Source of the DNA: Grammothele lineata
Lineage: Eukaryota > Basidiomycota > Agaricomycetes > Polyporales > Polyporaceae
Length of the DNA stretch: 44,651 nucleotides
Direction of reading: 5' to 3'
Assembly: GCA_002150815.3 (NCBI GenBank)
Contig: NDFF03000063.1
Location: 1-44,651 of the forward strand
The notes under the pieces were generated by a model. The model was given only the letters and a program-made list of their open reading frames with translations, did not search any database and had not been told where the DNA came from. Every line of letters starts with the position of its first letter. Position 1 is the first letter of the stretch. Below, in pieces: positions 1 to 10,519 of the stretch. The translations under genes were made by a program, and so were the position numbers.

Positions 1-119
1 CCTCCGGATCCTTCCGGCCATTCCTATTTCACGTGTCCCGAGCTCTGGATCACCCGGATGCAATCCAGACTCGCTCCCTTGGTAACCATTTGATATTCCC
101 CCTATCCTTAGCGTCCAAT

Positions 120-400
120 CATAGGTAGTGTATTGTAGACCCCCCACATGTATATAAGGACCCCCTGTCTGACCCTGAGAGGGCAGACTTGTTCTTCTGT
201 TGTCCCCTCCTCCTAGTGGAGTCCTCTCCTCTCTATACATCTCTTTGCTAGACTCCTGTCTGCTTGCAGCCTAACGGCACTGCTCCCTCGTCGCACCTTT
301 GTTTGCACCCATCGCGACACTATTGTGTTTGTTTGCCCCACAAGTAAGCCCCAGCGCTTTCTTTGTTTGTTTGTCCTTGTGGCGGCACCTGCCGTGACAG
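120..400 (+). mobile_element. possible LTR (solo or truncated)
   Basis: A TATATAA box lies at 151-157. It is followed by a pyrimidine-rich leader with no ATG up to the F-box reading frame, and the segment has possible LTR-like ends (GCGACA at 314-319; GTGACA around 394-399). This composition resembles Ty3-type LTRs of basidiomycetes. No second LTR, primer-binding site or gag-pol is visible, and the left boundary is not defined, so it could equally be a host promoter plus a 5' intron. Confidence 0.3.
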
Positions 401-421
401 ATTGTTTCCCTTCTCGCAGAC

Positions 422-2005
422 GATAATTACGAAGCACAGCGGCGGCATACGTACTACGTGTGGCCCGCGTACTCCTGGATCGTGGTGACACACGTATGTG
501 TACGCTGGAGGGATGCGGTACTATCGGCTCCCCGAGTCTGGCGCAACGTAATCCTTAGCGGTTCCTTCGTAACGGAGCTGGTTTACCGTCGGACTAACCA
601 GATACCCATCAACGTGTACGCGAGACTGGCTTCCCGGGACGTATTTCGGGAGGCGGTTTTGATCCGTATTTTGGAGAACACGCATCGACTTCGGAGTCTG
701 CATTTGTGTCTCCCTTCCCTGCAGCTCCTACACGCCGTCCGGGCATGTGCAAGACCGGCCCCTCTCGTGGAAGAGGTTATTCTAGAAGACTGCGCGCCGG
801 CTGCCCATACGTTTCACGTCCCCCTTCTGTCGTCGCGAACTTCGTCCGTCGAAGAACTTTTTACAGGTGTCACACCCTCCTTGCGTCGCTTGGGTTTGCA
901 TTGCGCAGTCCTCCCTTGGAAAAGCCCCTTGTTTAGTCGTACGATTGTCGACCTTGCAGTCTTCGGTCGACCATCCTCATTGGTCGAACTTGGTACCATG
1001 GATGCCCTGCTTGACGCGCTCCAGCGAATGGAGGCGCTTCGCGCCCTACGATTGAACGGGTGCCTTCCTCGCGCGGGTGATGACCTTGACACGATTTCGA
1101 CTGCCGACCGTGTGGTCACTTTACCCATGCTTCGTTCGCTCGACGTGACAGGACCGGCTCTCGATTGTGCGAACTTCCTTTTCCGACTTCATACGCCCGG
1201 ATTGGATCATATTCGAACTGACGTCCGCGGAGATTACATTGGCCCCGAGGGTGGACTCAGCGTCCTAGTTCGGTCTTTCGTCGACCGTATACCGGAGAGC
1301 CTCATCCCTACTGCGCTGGCTGTCGAGCCCCGGTATGCTTCACAATTATGGGTGCGCGGCTGGCGCCAGACTCCAGTTGATTGGGTCAGATACGAAGCTT
1401 CACCGGACGTTGATTTGGTGTTCTCGTGCTGCACCCCTTCGCATGCTATTCAATCCCTGCTCTCCGCCAGTGACCTCTTCGTTAATGTCGGCTCATTGGA
1501 CATCGTAGGAATGTACATGGATCTAGACCTTCCCGCCCTACTCTCTCGAACGTCCGGCATCACGCGGTTATGTTTCCGTGACGGTCCTCTCCAAACCGTA
1601 CTGGACGCTTTGGCTACGGATGTGTCGGATGTTGGTAATGCTGCCGGGATAGCCGTCGAGGGCGCTCCTGCTTTACTAGCTCCAAACCTGCGCGAAATAA
1701 AGCTCGTGCGTGTCGCGCTCGGTTGCAGTCATCCCTGGCATGCGGGCCGGAGCGTTAGACAACTCTTGGCGTGCCTCAGCGCTCGCCAATTACATGGCCA
1801 TCCAGTCGTCCAGCTGGTGATTGTGGATTGCGCGAACTTGACGTCCGCCGGAGTTGACCAATTGAGGGAACAGGTGGATGTGGAATGGGACAAACAGGAG
1901 GATACTGACGTGGCAAACAATTCAGATCGGGACGACTGGGTAGGCGATTGTGGAGACGCACCTAGCGACGGACAATCATCTAATTCTTCAGAAGTGGAAT
2001 TGTAG
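422..2005 (+). CDS. F-box-like protein, N-terminal exon missing
   Basis: This is one open frame of about 525 codons ending at a stop at 2005. Near its start it carries the stretch WIVVTHVCVRWRDAVLSAPR, which in mushroom F-box-like proteins (substrate adaptors of SCF ubiquitin ligases) follows the LPxE..IF core. The rest is leucine-rich and repeat-like. The C terminus is acidic (about residues 480-520, rich in D, S and E), as is common in this family. The F-box core itself is absent. A plausible 3' splice site (TTCTCGCAG) ends at 420, so a first exon is expected upstream, but only LTR-like sequence is found there. The first in-frame ATG is at about 998, well inside the domain. The gene is either split by an LTR with its first exon outside the window, or a 5'-truncated remnant. 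The family call is fairly good; functionality is doubtful. Confidence 0.55.
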   Translation, partial: DNYEAQRRHTYYVWPAYSWIVVTHVCVRWRDAVLSAPRVWRNVILSGSFVTELVYRRTNQIPINVYARLASRDVFREAVLIRILENTHRLRSLHLCLPSLQLLHAVRACARPAPLVEEVILEDCAPAAHTFHVPLLSSRTSSVEELFTGVTPSLRRLGLHCAVLPWKSPLFSRTIVDLAVFGRPSSLVELGTMDALLDALQRMEALRALRLNGCLPRAGDDLDTISTADRVVTLPMLRSLDVTGPALDCANFLFRLHTPGLDHIRTDVRGDYIGPEGGLSVLVRSFVDRIPESLIPTALAVEPRYASQLWVRGWRQTPVDWVRYEASPDVDLVFSCCTPSHAIQSLLSASDLFVNVGSLDIVGMYMDLDLPALLSRTSGITRLCFRDGPLQTVLDALATDVSDVGNAAGIAVEGAPALLAPNLREIKLVRVALGCSHPWHAGRSVRQLLACLSARQLHGHPVVQLVIVDCANLTSAGVDQLREQVDVEWDKQEDTDVANNSDRDDWVGDCGDAPSDGQSSNSSEVEL

Positions 2006-3990
2006 GCGTATAGGCGCGATTGCATGTTATATCTTCATGTACACGTCCCCTGTAGGCGCTTCTTGCGAATCATTTTCCGAATGTACAACATCCAATTCAG
2101 GATTGAACCCGTATGCTTTGCCTATTGCCAAACCCCGCGTGCTTCGAAGTTCTCTCCGGGTGAGAGATGTACAGACGCTCACTGCGTCATCGCACCTATC
2201 GTCTAGTAATATGCCCCTCCGGTGTTCACGCGACGCAATGGTGGTTAAGTATATGGTATTAGCATACAGTGGTAAGTATTGTACTAACTGTTGTATCATA
2301 ATACTGCACCACGCATCACAAAGTCCTCTGCTCGCCTGGTATCTGACTTTTGTGCCGATCGTAAACCTCCCTACTATCACCGCATATGACTCTGTATCGC
2401 CCAGTCTCCCCGCTCCGATGAGGGTTATGTCACGCCCTCCCCACCTCTGCAGTATCTGACTCATGTCATGACTGATATAGAAACTGTGCTCAAATTTCCA
2501 TCTCAGTTCCGATATCGGTTGATGGGTGCATCTCGTAGGACATTGAAAGCTGCTCACACCGACTTGTTGTCTCTGTATACAAGCTATCCTAAGGGTTACA
2601 CATCACATCAACTCCTACATCTGCCTTGCCAGAAATTCTCTCACAATCTGTACATCAATGTCGCACATGTCGGCATATTTAGTACAATCTGTTGATGAGA
2701 ACCTCAACACAACAAGAGTTCCAGGCCATGGCACTGAACAGTGCATGGCAGCGTTGTTGACCAGTGAGATAGCTGCCCGATTGGGTACATTTCTGCCATG
2801 AGTTGTTGGGCAGTAATGAAATTGGAGAGGGCATTGTAGTTCATACAATGTCTTGGGGTCATGGGCAAGCGTTGAGAATAGCGTTTGGTGTTGGAAGAAT
2901 GGTTTGACATGTGCGAGAGGTGGGAGGAGGCCTGCATTGAGGGGGTTGACAATGCACTGGACAATAGCCATGTACCCCTCAACTGATTGTTCTGCAATTA
3001 AGACACGAGCCCATAAAGTTGTACCGTTTAACCAATGACGTACTTTGTTCAGCAGGCAGGATGAGTGCTTTGACCTCTTGCAGTTCTGGCAAGTACTGCT
3101 CATCGTCTAGCCCAGACACTGTTTGGGCTGAACCAATCTTAGGGGCTGGAGGAATATAATAGCCTGGCTTGTGAGTGGAAACTATGCCTGATGGGTTTGG
3201 GTTCTATGGGTGTTCATATTAGTCTCTAGTACAAGTGGTCGATTTACAGTGTACATACCAGGCTCCGGTAATGAGGACGGGGAGTCGCTGGAAGACTTGC
3301 AGTCGTCCAGTCTGGGCGAGCAGGCTCCATGGTCATTCCAATGGTGCGCATCGTTGGTGGCGATATCTTAGTGGTAGCACGACGTCTTGATTTTATATAT
3401 AATGGGAAGATCAACACGTGGTATCAGCATCTACTAGAGACAGTTCAAATCTGTTGGTCTCTATCAGCAGTCAAGTCTCATGCCGTCATGACTGCTCTGA
3501 AGCTAAAGCTAGCACTCTTCAAGAAGGCCTTCAGATGCATGATGAATCCTCATGGGATAGTTTACACCCATCGACATTCACCATGTGTATGACGGCCTTC
3601 CTGGAGTTGTAGTTTATAGGCCCGGGAATCATGCTCTATCACCATCAGGTAAGGGCAATGGTGCAGCTATTAGAGCGTTAGTATTGATTCATAAGATATA
3701 CCCATTGGATCTTGTGTAGGGACCGTAGGGTGTTGGGTGACTATACGCAATTGGTATGTAGGAGCCGAATCGATTTGAGTCTCATGCGGCGCGAATGCAT
3801 TTCCCCCGCTTTGGTTAAGCACTGAAGAAGCCCATTCATCCAGGATCCATTTACATGACTGAGGCTGCCCCATCTGATGAATATGGGACTGTACAGACAT
3901 ATTTTTATTACAGTTCACAAGCAAATGAATTAACCGCCTATGACAATGCAACATTTGATCAAGAACGGTATATTGAACAGGCAATTAAAA
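2006..3990. other. no recognisable gene; AT-richer decayed sequence
   Basis: Several medium-length frames exist on both strands (the longest about 175 codons at 2027-2557 and 160 at 2615-3103, both minus). None shows a domain, a convincing start or splice context. The composition differs from the flanking F-box gene. The stretch is probably old transposon-derived sequence, but no terminal repeats were seen. Confidence 0.3.
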
Positions 3991-3994
3991 TTTA

Positions 3995-4070
3995 AAAACT
4001 GTGTGGACGAAGGCTCGAACACTCGAAGTGCTGATTGTGATATGCATGCCTTACCATTAGGCCATATTGC
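3995..4070 (-). ncRNA. tRNA-derived Pol III unit (tRNA pseudogene or SINE head)
   Basis: Read on the minus strand, the segment contains a perfect internal A box (TGGCCTAATGG, at 4064-4054) and B box (GTTCGAGCC, at 4020-4012) with tRNA-like spacing. A run of five T (plus-strand A at 3995-3999) follows as a Pol III terminator. The acceptor and anticodon stems do not pair, so it does not fold as a normal tRNA and no amino acid can be assigned. A decayed tRNA or the head of a SINE fits best. Confidence 0.35.
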
Positions 4071-4832
4071 GAGGAGGCACCAGTGTCCCTTCAGCAACTA
4101 CAGGTTAGCTGTTATACCTAAACTTGTTCTGTATCGTCTACCTCCTTACATCGGTCAATCCCTAGACTACAGCATCTACCTGAGTATTCTACAGAGGCAT
4201 CACAGCTACTAAAATTGATTGTCTCCTTTGGTAGGCGTGTTCAAGCTGCTGAATCTAGCTCTCTTTATGAGACACGACACATTTTAGATAGCTTTGAATT
4301 CGTACGGCAATTTTACACAGGTCTCCTCATCATATTCTTGACCTTTCAGCTGTAGACAGCAGTAGAGAAGGCCCTTAATCATGTATTGCTATATTAGTGG
4401 ACACAGTTATCTATACTTCTATATACACATACCTCTATACGAACGACTCGTCGGACTTTCGCAATCCATGTTTCCCCTCCCTCCAAAAAATAGACAATTG
4501 AGCCAACCTAAGTTCATTGCAGTTGTTAAAATCTTGACTATGCCCCAGATATTGGGACAGGATGTTACCGGAAATGTGTTTGCATACGTGGACATTGGAT
4601 TGATGAGGTATAGGACGATGGAGGAGAGCAATATGCAATAAGCGCTTGAGGCAATCGATCAGGCAAGTCATCGATGACCACATGGAGACTATTACGTCTC
4701 TTTGAGACTCCCAGATTTTATATTGAGTCATCAATGGCATTGTAATCTCTATTACTCATCAACGCCTTGCATACGTTGACTGTTAAATAATGATGGGAAT
4801 GTAGTGCCCTCCGTTCATTCACCGATACGGCC
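4071..4832. other. no recognisable gene
   Basis: The sequence is AT-rich, with overlapping short frames on both strands (for example 4381-4641 plus and 4435-4740 minus). None has a motif I recognise, and none has clear start or splice signals. Confidence 0.25.
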
Positions 4833-5453
4833 ATGATCCCCACCATTGTCTGTACAGTGCCTATGGCACAGTGCAAGCTCCGTCTTCTTCCTAGCTCCTT
4901 TTTGTATCCTCTTCACATTTTTCTGGCAGTCCATTATCCCTTCAACACGTGGGACACACTGCTGATGCCACTACACCGTCACCTCAAGATTGTGTGGCTT
5001 TATCAGTTTCACGATGGCCTACAGGTTGAACAGTCGCACACCTATCATGGATATAACACACACATTGAAGGGGTGGTTGTTGGAGTCCGTCTCAGCACTT
5101 GGTCGGTTGATGTGGTGGTCTGGAACACATGCGGTATTAGCCCCGTATGTGCCGCATTGGTAGTCTTCCCCCTTCAAATCCTCCCACTCCCACCTTTTCC
5201 AATTGTCAAACATCGCCATTGGATTCTCGATACTATTGGTGATCTAATTCCCCCGACTCCTCCTATCCCCGTCGACATGATACTCTTCGAGGACCGGTCC
5301 AATATCGTGACTCCATGCCCGGGTCCAGAGGATTTCAAGACATACCCGCTGCTCCCAATTTACCCAATCCCTGACAGCATTCGTCGTCATGAAGATGAGG
5401 TGGATACAGATGGACAGAGAGTGTTGACATGGAGGGGACTGGGGCCTCAATAA
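4833..5453 (+). CDS. hypothetical protein, possibly transposon remnant
   Basis: This is an ATG-initiated frame of 206 codons. It is the longest open frame between the F-box gene and 6 kb. The predicted protein is hydrophobic in its first 90 residues, proline-rich in the middle (around residues 115-150) and charged near the end. I recognise no domain. It has no visible partner gene, and a frame of this length could arise by chance in this composition. Low confidence that it is expressed. Confidence 0.25.
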   Translation: MIPTIVCTVPMAQCKLRLLPSSFLYPLHIFLAVHYPFNTWDTLLMPLHRHLKIVWLYQFHDGLQVEQSHTYHGYNTHIEGVVVGVRLSTWSVDVVVWNTCGISPVCAALVVFPLQILPLPPFPIVKHRHWILDTIGDLIPPTPPIPVDMILFEDRSNIVTPCPGPEDFKTYPLLPIYPIPDSIRRHEDEVDTDGQRVLTWRGLGPQ

Positions 5454-5732
5454 AGTCGAAGGTGAGTAAGGTTCGCTGCTACGGTAGAATGGGGCTATTC
5501 ATACTGGTTTCGCCTCAAGTTAGGTTAAGACTCAGTTTGTCCAAATGGGTGTAGGGTTCCGCCACCCCTATCTGAACTTGTGAGCTCCCACCCCTATTAA
5601 TGCCCATACGAGCTCGTCTGAATAGCAGCGTAAGCTGGATATTCCAAAGTTCCTCATATGTGTTTATGTTGCCCTTTTCAAGTCTATATGCTACGTTGCA
5701 CCACTCAATCAAGGCCATTCGTATCAGCACGC

Positions 5733-5806
5733 GCTGTATCCAATTAGGGACGACCTCTCCCCAGGATCTGCTGTTTCCAATTAGAGATGAGCTCTCCCCA
5801 GGACCC
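5733..5806. repeat. imperfect 37-bp tandem duplication
   Basis: Two head-to-tail copies (5733-5769 and 5770-5806) share GCTGT.TCCAATTAG.GA and CTCTCCCCAGGA, with a few substitutions. They lie immediately before or across the ATG of a short hydrophobic frame starting at 5787. Confidence 0.75.
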
Positions 5807-7479
5807 GCTGCTTCTTTGGCTGTTTATGCCCACGTTTACCGCATGGCACCTTGGCCGCGTTCTCATTCTTCTCACAGTCGGCGTCATTGTCCCAGCTTTG
5901 CTGTGATTCTGCGCGGTCACGATGGTCTCGTAAGTACACCCGACTACTGAGTCCGCCGTACGCTGCTCACTGCTGGCGCCCGCATAGAATCACCAACGTC
6001 AATGCCCTGGGGAACATCAATGTCGGATCTAGGTGTTTGCGCTCGGCCGCGGGCTATCGGACTTTGGATCAGTGTGGCGGGAACTTGAGTCGCCGAGTTT
6101 ACTTGCTTGTCCTCGTACTTTCGCTACCGTACATTACCTATCAGTCGTTGTCATTATATCGATTCATAGTTCCCCCACATCACAATCTAGCATTTCTCAG
6201 CTCTCATTCTCCGCTCGCTCGTACACCCAACAACCGATGAGGCTCTATTCGCGTACGTATTCGCCGCGGGTCTCACCGGCGCGAATATTGACGCCTGCTG
6301 TCCTCGTGTGATCATCGTGATGACCGGTGCCTCGCCATCCTACAGTCGGGCGGATCCAGCGCTGAGACTAGGGGGACTGATTCTTCGACCACGGACTCTG
6401 CCCGAAGATTGGCTGCTCCAATCGTGGGGGACCTCTCGTACCTCGCCGTGCCTGTTGGCTACGCTGGCTGCTAATTCTTCTACAAGCTCATTCCTGAATG
6501 TTCACGAGGTCATGACCAGTAGGCTGTAGCGCGTACACTCATTTGGCCACCTCCGTGGGAGATTTGTCTGATGACCTCGGGTGCACGCATCTGCATGCGT
6601 ACGTGAGCAGTCCGAGTCTGCGATAGCCTGCATATTTTACCTCCTTCTGTCTGTACTCCGATTGCTGACGTCGCTAATTAGTGTTTGCACGTCTCTCTTC
6701 CTGTGATTGGCGGCTGTCTTGTTGGAGGCGTGGGGCATCGTACCCTTTGTGCTGCCGGGCGACAGGTTCACAACCTTTACAATCGCGGGACCCAATTTCA
6801 AGAACCGCGCCCGGCGCCGGTCTGATAGTGCATTGTCTGATGCGCTCCGCCCTTTACTCTATTCGACGCTTAGGCGCGGCGTGCATGTCGGGTGTGAGGC
6901 TCCGTCTTCCCGTCCGATACTACCTCCGGGGTCATGGTAAACACAGCGACGGTGTACAGGGTGTCGGTGTGTGGTTCCATTGATATCGTATTTAGGATCT
7001 TGGAATACTTACGGCATACCAAGGGCTGAGTAGCATCCCACGCGATTTGTACCCCTTGAGTGGTCGATGGTCGAAAGTGGCACGACGTCATTCCTCTAGT
7101 GTAGTGGACGAACGCTGTTCGGTAAAATCTACCATATTTATAAATTACCCGTGCACGCGTACTCAGGATCACCGTGCGGTCCCTGTTCGATGCTTCGCTT
7201 TTTACGCACGTATCGAGCCACCTGATGGTCGAGTTGATGGCGCCCTCGGGCTTATTCTGCTGATCTGTTGCGTCTAACTTGTCCACGAGCTATCAGTCGG
7301 GTTCGAATGGCAGGTGCACGCGCTCACCTGAACGTCGTTCTTGTGGATATAGGCTCCGCTGCCGCAGGGCCTTCAGGTTTTGACGTGCCAGCGTTTGAGA
7401 TCATGCGCCGGATCTGTTCACTGGACAGGTGGCCCTTGTCGTTGGCAGCGGTAATGCGGTTCGACTCGTCGGTCGTCTG
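5807..7479. other. possible gene fragments, none resolved
   Basis: On the plus strand a short frame around 5787-5905 encodes a hydrophobic N-terminus with one likely membrane segment. Further frames at 6033-6311, 6240-6529 and 6707-6940 look mildly coding. I could not join them into a protein or recognise a family. The rest of the stretch up to the Hsp70 remnant shows no clear gene. Confidence 0.2.
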
Positions 7480-8090
7480 GACAGTGGAGGAAATCTAGAG
7501 AAACCATGAGCGTATATCTCGAAATCGATGTCGTTCAGAGCAACATCGCGGGATGTCAGGGGGTGGTCGAAGGCTCAAACCTGTCGATCAGTTAGATGTC
7601 CTTCGTGCGCTCATATTCACGTTTGAAAACCTGAATGCGCTCAATAGGTCGGTTCCCTGTGTATGTCGATAAGATCTCGGCCATCTCGATGGGGCCAGTG
7701 GTGTTGCGCTTGAGGATGGGCGTCACGACACCACCCGCGGCATCGGTACCGAGTGGGAGAGGCGCAACTCTGGGAGAAGCTCCAGAATATTTTATTTTCT
7801 GATACATCATCAGTGATGATGGCGGCTTGAAGGGTGGCGTTGTACCTGACAACCCGGCTATGTTGAATAGACTTGATGGGTCCCTTCTCGTTGCAATATT
7901 CCGAGAGGACCTTGATGACCCGAGCCTTATGAGTGGAACCGCTAACGATGACGAACTTGTGAACGGACTGGGACTTGTCGACCTTGATGTCATTAGGGGT
8001 GTCTTCGACCACCTTGGTTGTGCTGTGGTGGAGGTCCTGGAAATGATTCGACACAAGCGCGTGTACTTGAGGTATAGTTAACGATACCTT
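7480..8090 (-). pseudogene. Hsp70 pseudogene, C-terminal part of the ATPase domain onward
   Basis: Translation of the minus strand shows a decayed cytosolic-type Hsp70. Frame one carries FVIVSGSTHKARVIKVLSEY, a degraded form of the family signature VLVGGSTRIPRVxxLL, followed by a match to the KSINPDEAVAYGAAVQAAI region. After frame changes around 7750-7850 another frame carries GTDAAGGVVTPILKRNTTGP and IERIQVFKREYERTKD, matching the start of the substrate-binding domain. Intact Hsp70 is about 640 residues and open throughout, while here frames shift and stops intervene. The remaining C-terminal domain is not recognisable beyond about 7480. The upstream part of the same copy is at 10520-11170. 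Confidence 0.7.
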
Positions 8091-9879
8091 CGATGCGATA
8101 TCCAACATAACAGATAATACGCTGACAGGCGGGGAGATGAGACGAGTGGCAGGACACATACACAGGAAATAAGAGGGATGGGAACTGATGCAGGCGTGAG
8201 AGTAGACGGCGTCCAGTGTGGTGCGAGACGAGCGGAGGTAATGGGCGCATAGAAAAGCGCCGATTACGCGTAACGAGCACGGTTCGCGCGATGGCGAGCC
8301 GCTTGCAACGTCTTTCAGTCCGTCCGTCCGCCGCCGCCGCCTCATCGCGGGGAGGTAGGCGAGACGAGCCAGCCTTATGATCCCTGTGTTTTCCCCCTTT
8401 TTCGATCCGGCCGATTCGTAGGCCCTCACCCTGCCCCGCCGTCGGAGTGTCGTCGCCCGCGCGGCCACTTAGGGCGTTTTCCGCTTTAGGTTTGACTTCG
8501 CCATCAGGGGTGTAGTCGTCTCCCCTGGTCTCGGCGCGGACAGGGTTGCAGCGGACGCCACATGTGTTGTTGCAGACAGTTGTGACGTCTTCGTTTGCTT
8601 CGACGGATCGGCCCGTGCGGCATTCTGTTCTGGGAGACCGGGCGGGTGAGAAGACACGTTCGCTACCGGGGTGTATTCACCGCCGCTCGGCCCTGGTGTG
8701 CTCTCGCTACGCCGTCGAGGCTGTCCGGATGATACGAGGCCCCGGGGTTGGCAAACCGCCTTCCATGGCATAGAGGCGCCGGTTTCGCTGACGGTGCTCG
8801 ATCGCCCATGCCGCCTGCGCGTCTTAGACGGAGGATGTCAGCTCCATCGACAACCCGAAGTATCTATCGTAAGGCAGCAACAGGGCCCAAATGGTTCCTC
8901 ACAAGGAAGTGGATAAGTTCCGTCATCTGAGCGAGAATCTCCATAAGGTATTAGATACGAGCCTTGCACATACGGCACGCGTTGAAATGTTACTTACGCC
9001 CAGTTACCGCGTGGACGCTTGAGGTAACCCGAAAGCATTCATGGGCTCTGCGGGAATGACGGTATATTCGATATGGTGACGGGGCTCCTCCACGCGGGGG
9101 ATCTTGCTTGCCACCAGCCCTGTTCGCAGCCGCGGCACTATTATGCGACGGTGCGATCCGCGATGACTTTGGGAGTCGCTTGCCCTGGATCATGTCATAC
9201 GCCAGGCATTTGTGTCATAGAAAGCATTGAACTGCAGACGAACCACTTTCAGCGTGTATAGAGAGGAGTCCTCGCGGCCGTCCGCGACGTGGGCGAGTTC
9301 GGCGCCTGTGTGGGCGTGACGACGACCTACGCGGAAAACGGCCCCCGCAGAGTTGTGATGTACCCATTCGTATAGCGGTGTGTCCATGAAGAGACTTGGC
9401 ACCCCGTCAGCGCGTGCGCGACTGGCTAACGGGGTGATCGTGAGCGCCGCCCATGAAGATCTCCTGGGGTTTGACACTGGACTGACTCGTGACCAAGAAG
9501 AACCGCGAAAATATGGGGAACACGAGCCTTTCGTTCAACATTTAGTGGCGCATCCGAACGTTTACGAGAATGGTTCGCCCCGAATGGATTTGCTGTAATA
9601 TGTATTGTATCTTTCCCTAGCGTTAGTTCCTCGTCGCCTTCTCTGAGAAGAGTTGGTTGACTATGTCCGTCCAATCCATCTGGGTCAACCGCTAAGTGAT
9701 AAGCAATCCGTTTAGCAACCCAAAACCAGCAAGAATGCAACAACAGCTCACATCCGTGCTGTCAGCAACCAGATATCCGCTAAGCCGCAATATCCGCATC
9801 GGCCCTTGCGTCAGACTGACTGGCTTTAGCGTGCGAGACATTGCCGTTAGCGACCGAGGAAGCAAATGAATAACACACG

Positions 9880-10419
9880 CTATCTCGTGCTAGAAACGAT
9901 CTGAGGGTCTGTCGTTTGCGATTGTAGCGTCCGATAAGGAGGGTGTTGAGGTGTCGGGCCCGGCTGGGTCGTAGGAGTCGCGCTACTTGGAGGACTCTCC
10001 GCAGTGCCTGAAGGCGGCGGCGGGCCAGGTTCGGGGGCCATGCGGTCAGCGGGCGAGGTGCGTACTCGGCGGAGTGCATCACCCGCCCCGGGAATCGCGC
10101 CCCGGGAATCGCTCGATATCCGGTATGTCGGGTGTATTGGGAGGTTTTGGGGGGCCATGCGGTCAGCGGGCGAGGTGGAATTTGCGCCGGGGCTGGCGTC
10201 GCGCTCGCAGGGGGTTGTACGGGAGGGCCCTGGGATGTTCTGGCCTGGGCCGACGGTCGGAGTCTTGGCGGGAGCATGCTGCCTGCATCCTAGGGCGGAA
10301 GAGATGCGGGCGGCACCCTTGGCGTGCGAGAAGTGGAGAACCGTATGTGGGCCAGCTGTGAATGGGTCGAATTCAGTGGTAATCTGGGCGAGCCGCTGAT
10401 CAAACCGTGCGCTTGTCAC
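9880..10419 (-). CDS. hypothetical proline-rich frame
   Basis: The minus strand is open for 179 codons. The first 45 residues look globular (FDQRLAQITTEFDPF); the remainder is proline, serine and alanine rich. It includes two copies of TSPADRMAP encoded by a 28-base direct repeat. I recognise no family. It lies inside the sequence that splits the Hsp70 copy, so it may belong to an inserted element or be a chance frame in GC-rich DNA. Confidence 0.2.
   Translation of the reverse strand: MTSARFDQRLAQITTEFDPFTAGPHTVLHFSHAKGAARISSALGCRQHAPAKTPTVGPGQNIPGPSRTTPCERDASPGANSTSPADRMAPQNLPIHPTYRISSDSRGAIPGAGDALRRVRTSPADRMAPEPGPPPPSGTAESPPSSATPTTQPGPTPQHPPYRTLQSQTTDPQIVSSTR
10033..10177. repeat. 28-bp direct repeat plus 14-bp tandem repeat
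   Basis: An identical 28-mer occurs at 10033-10060 and 10150-10177 (offset 117 bases, a multiple of three). Between the two copies a 14-mer (GCCCCGGGAATCGC) is tandemly duplicated at 10085-10098 and 10099-10112. Confidence 0.85.
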
Positions 10420-10519
10420 ACTTACAGGCCGTGTGGCGACGACGGAGGCTACAGGGCTGACCGGAGAGAACTGAAGACTACGAGAGTTAGCCGACCGTGC
10501 GTATTTAATGGGTCGAAAA

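Larger units (their letters stand above)
8091..10519. other. 2.4-kb GC-rich segment interrupting the Hsp70 copy
   Basis: The two Hsp70 pieces end and resume at positions that should be roughly 400-450 bases apart, yet 2.4 kb lies between them. The segment is GC-rich, low in complexity around 9,950-10,280, and contains direct repeats. No terminal inverted repeats, target duplications or transposase could be found by eye. It may be an insertion or a composite of several. Confidence 0.35.

Noticed and set aside
6200..6540. Possible ALG1-like mannosyltransferase fragment (CPRVIIVMTG in a plus-strand frame)
   Set aside because: Only one short stretch fits. The following residues do not match the family, and the expected N-terminal glycosyltransferase motifs are absent.
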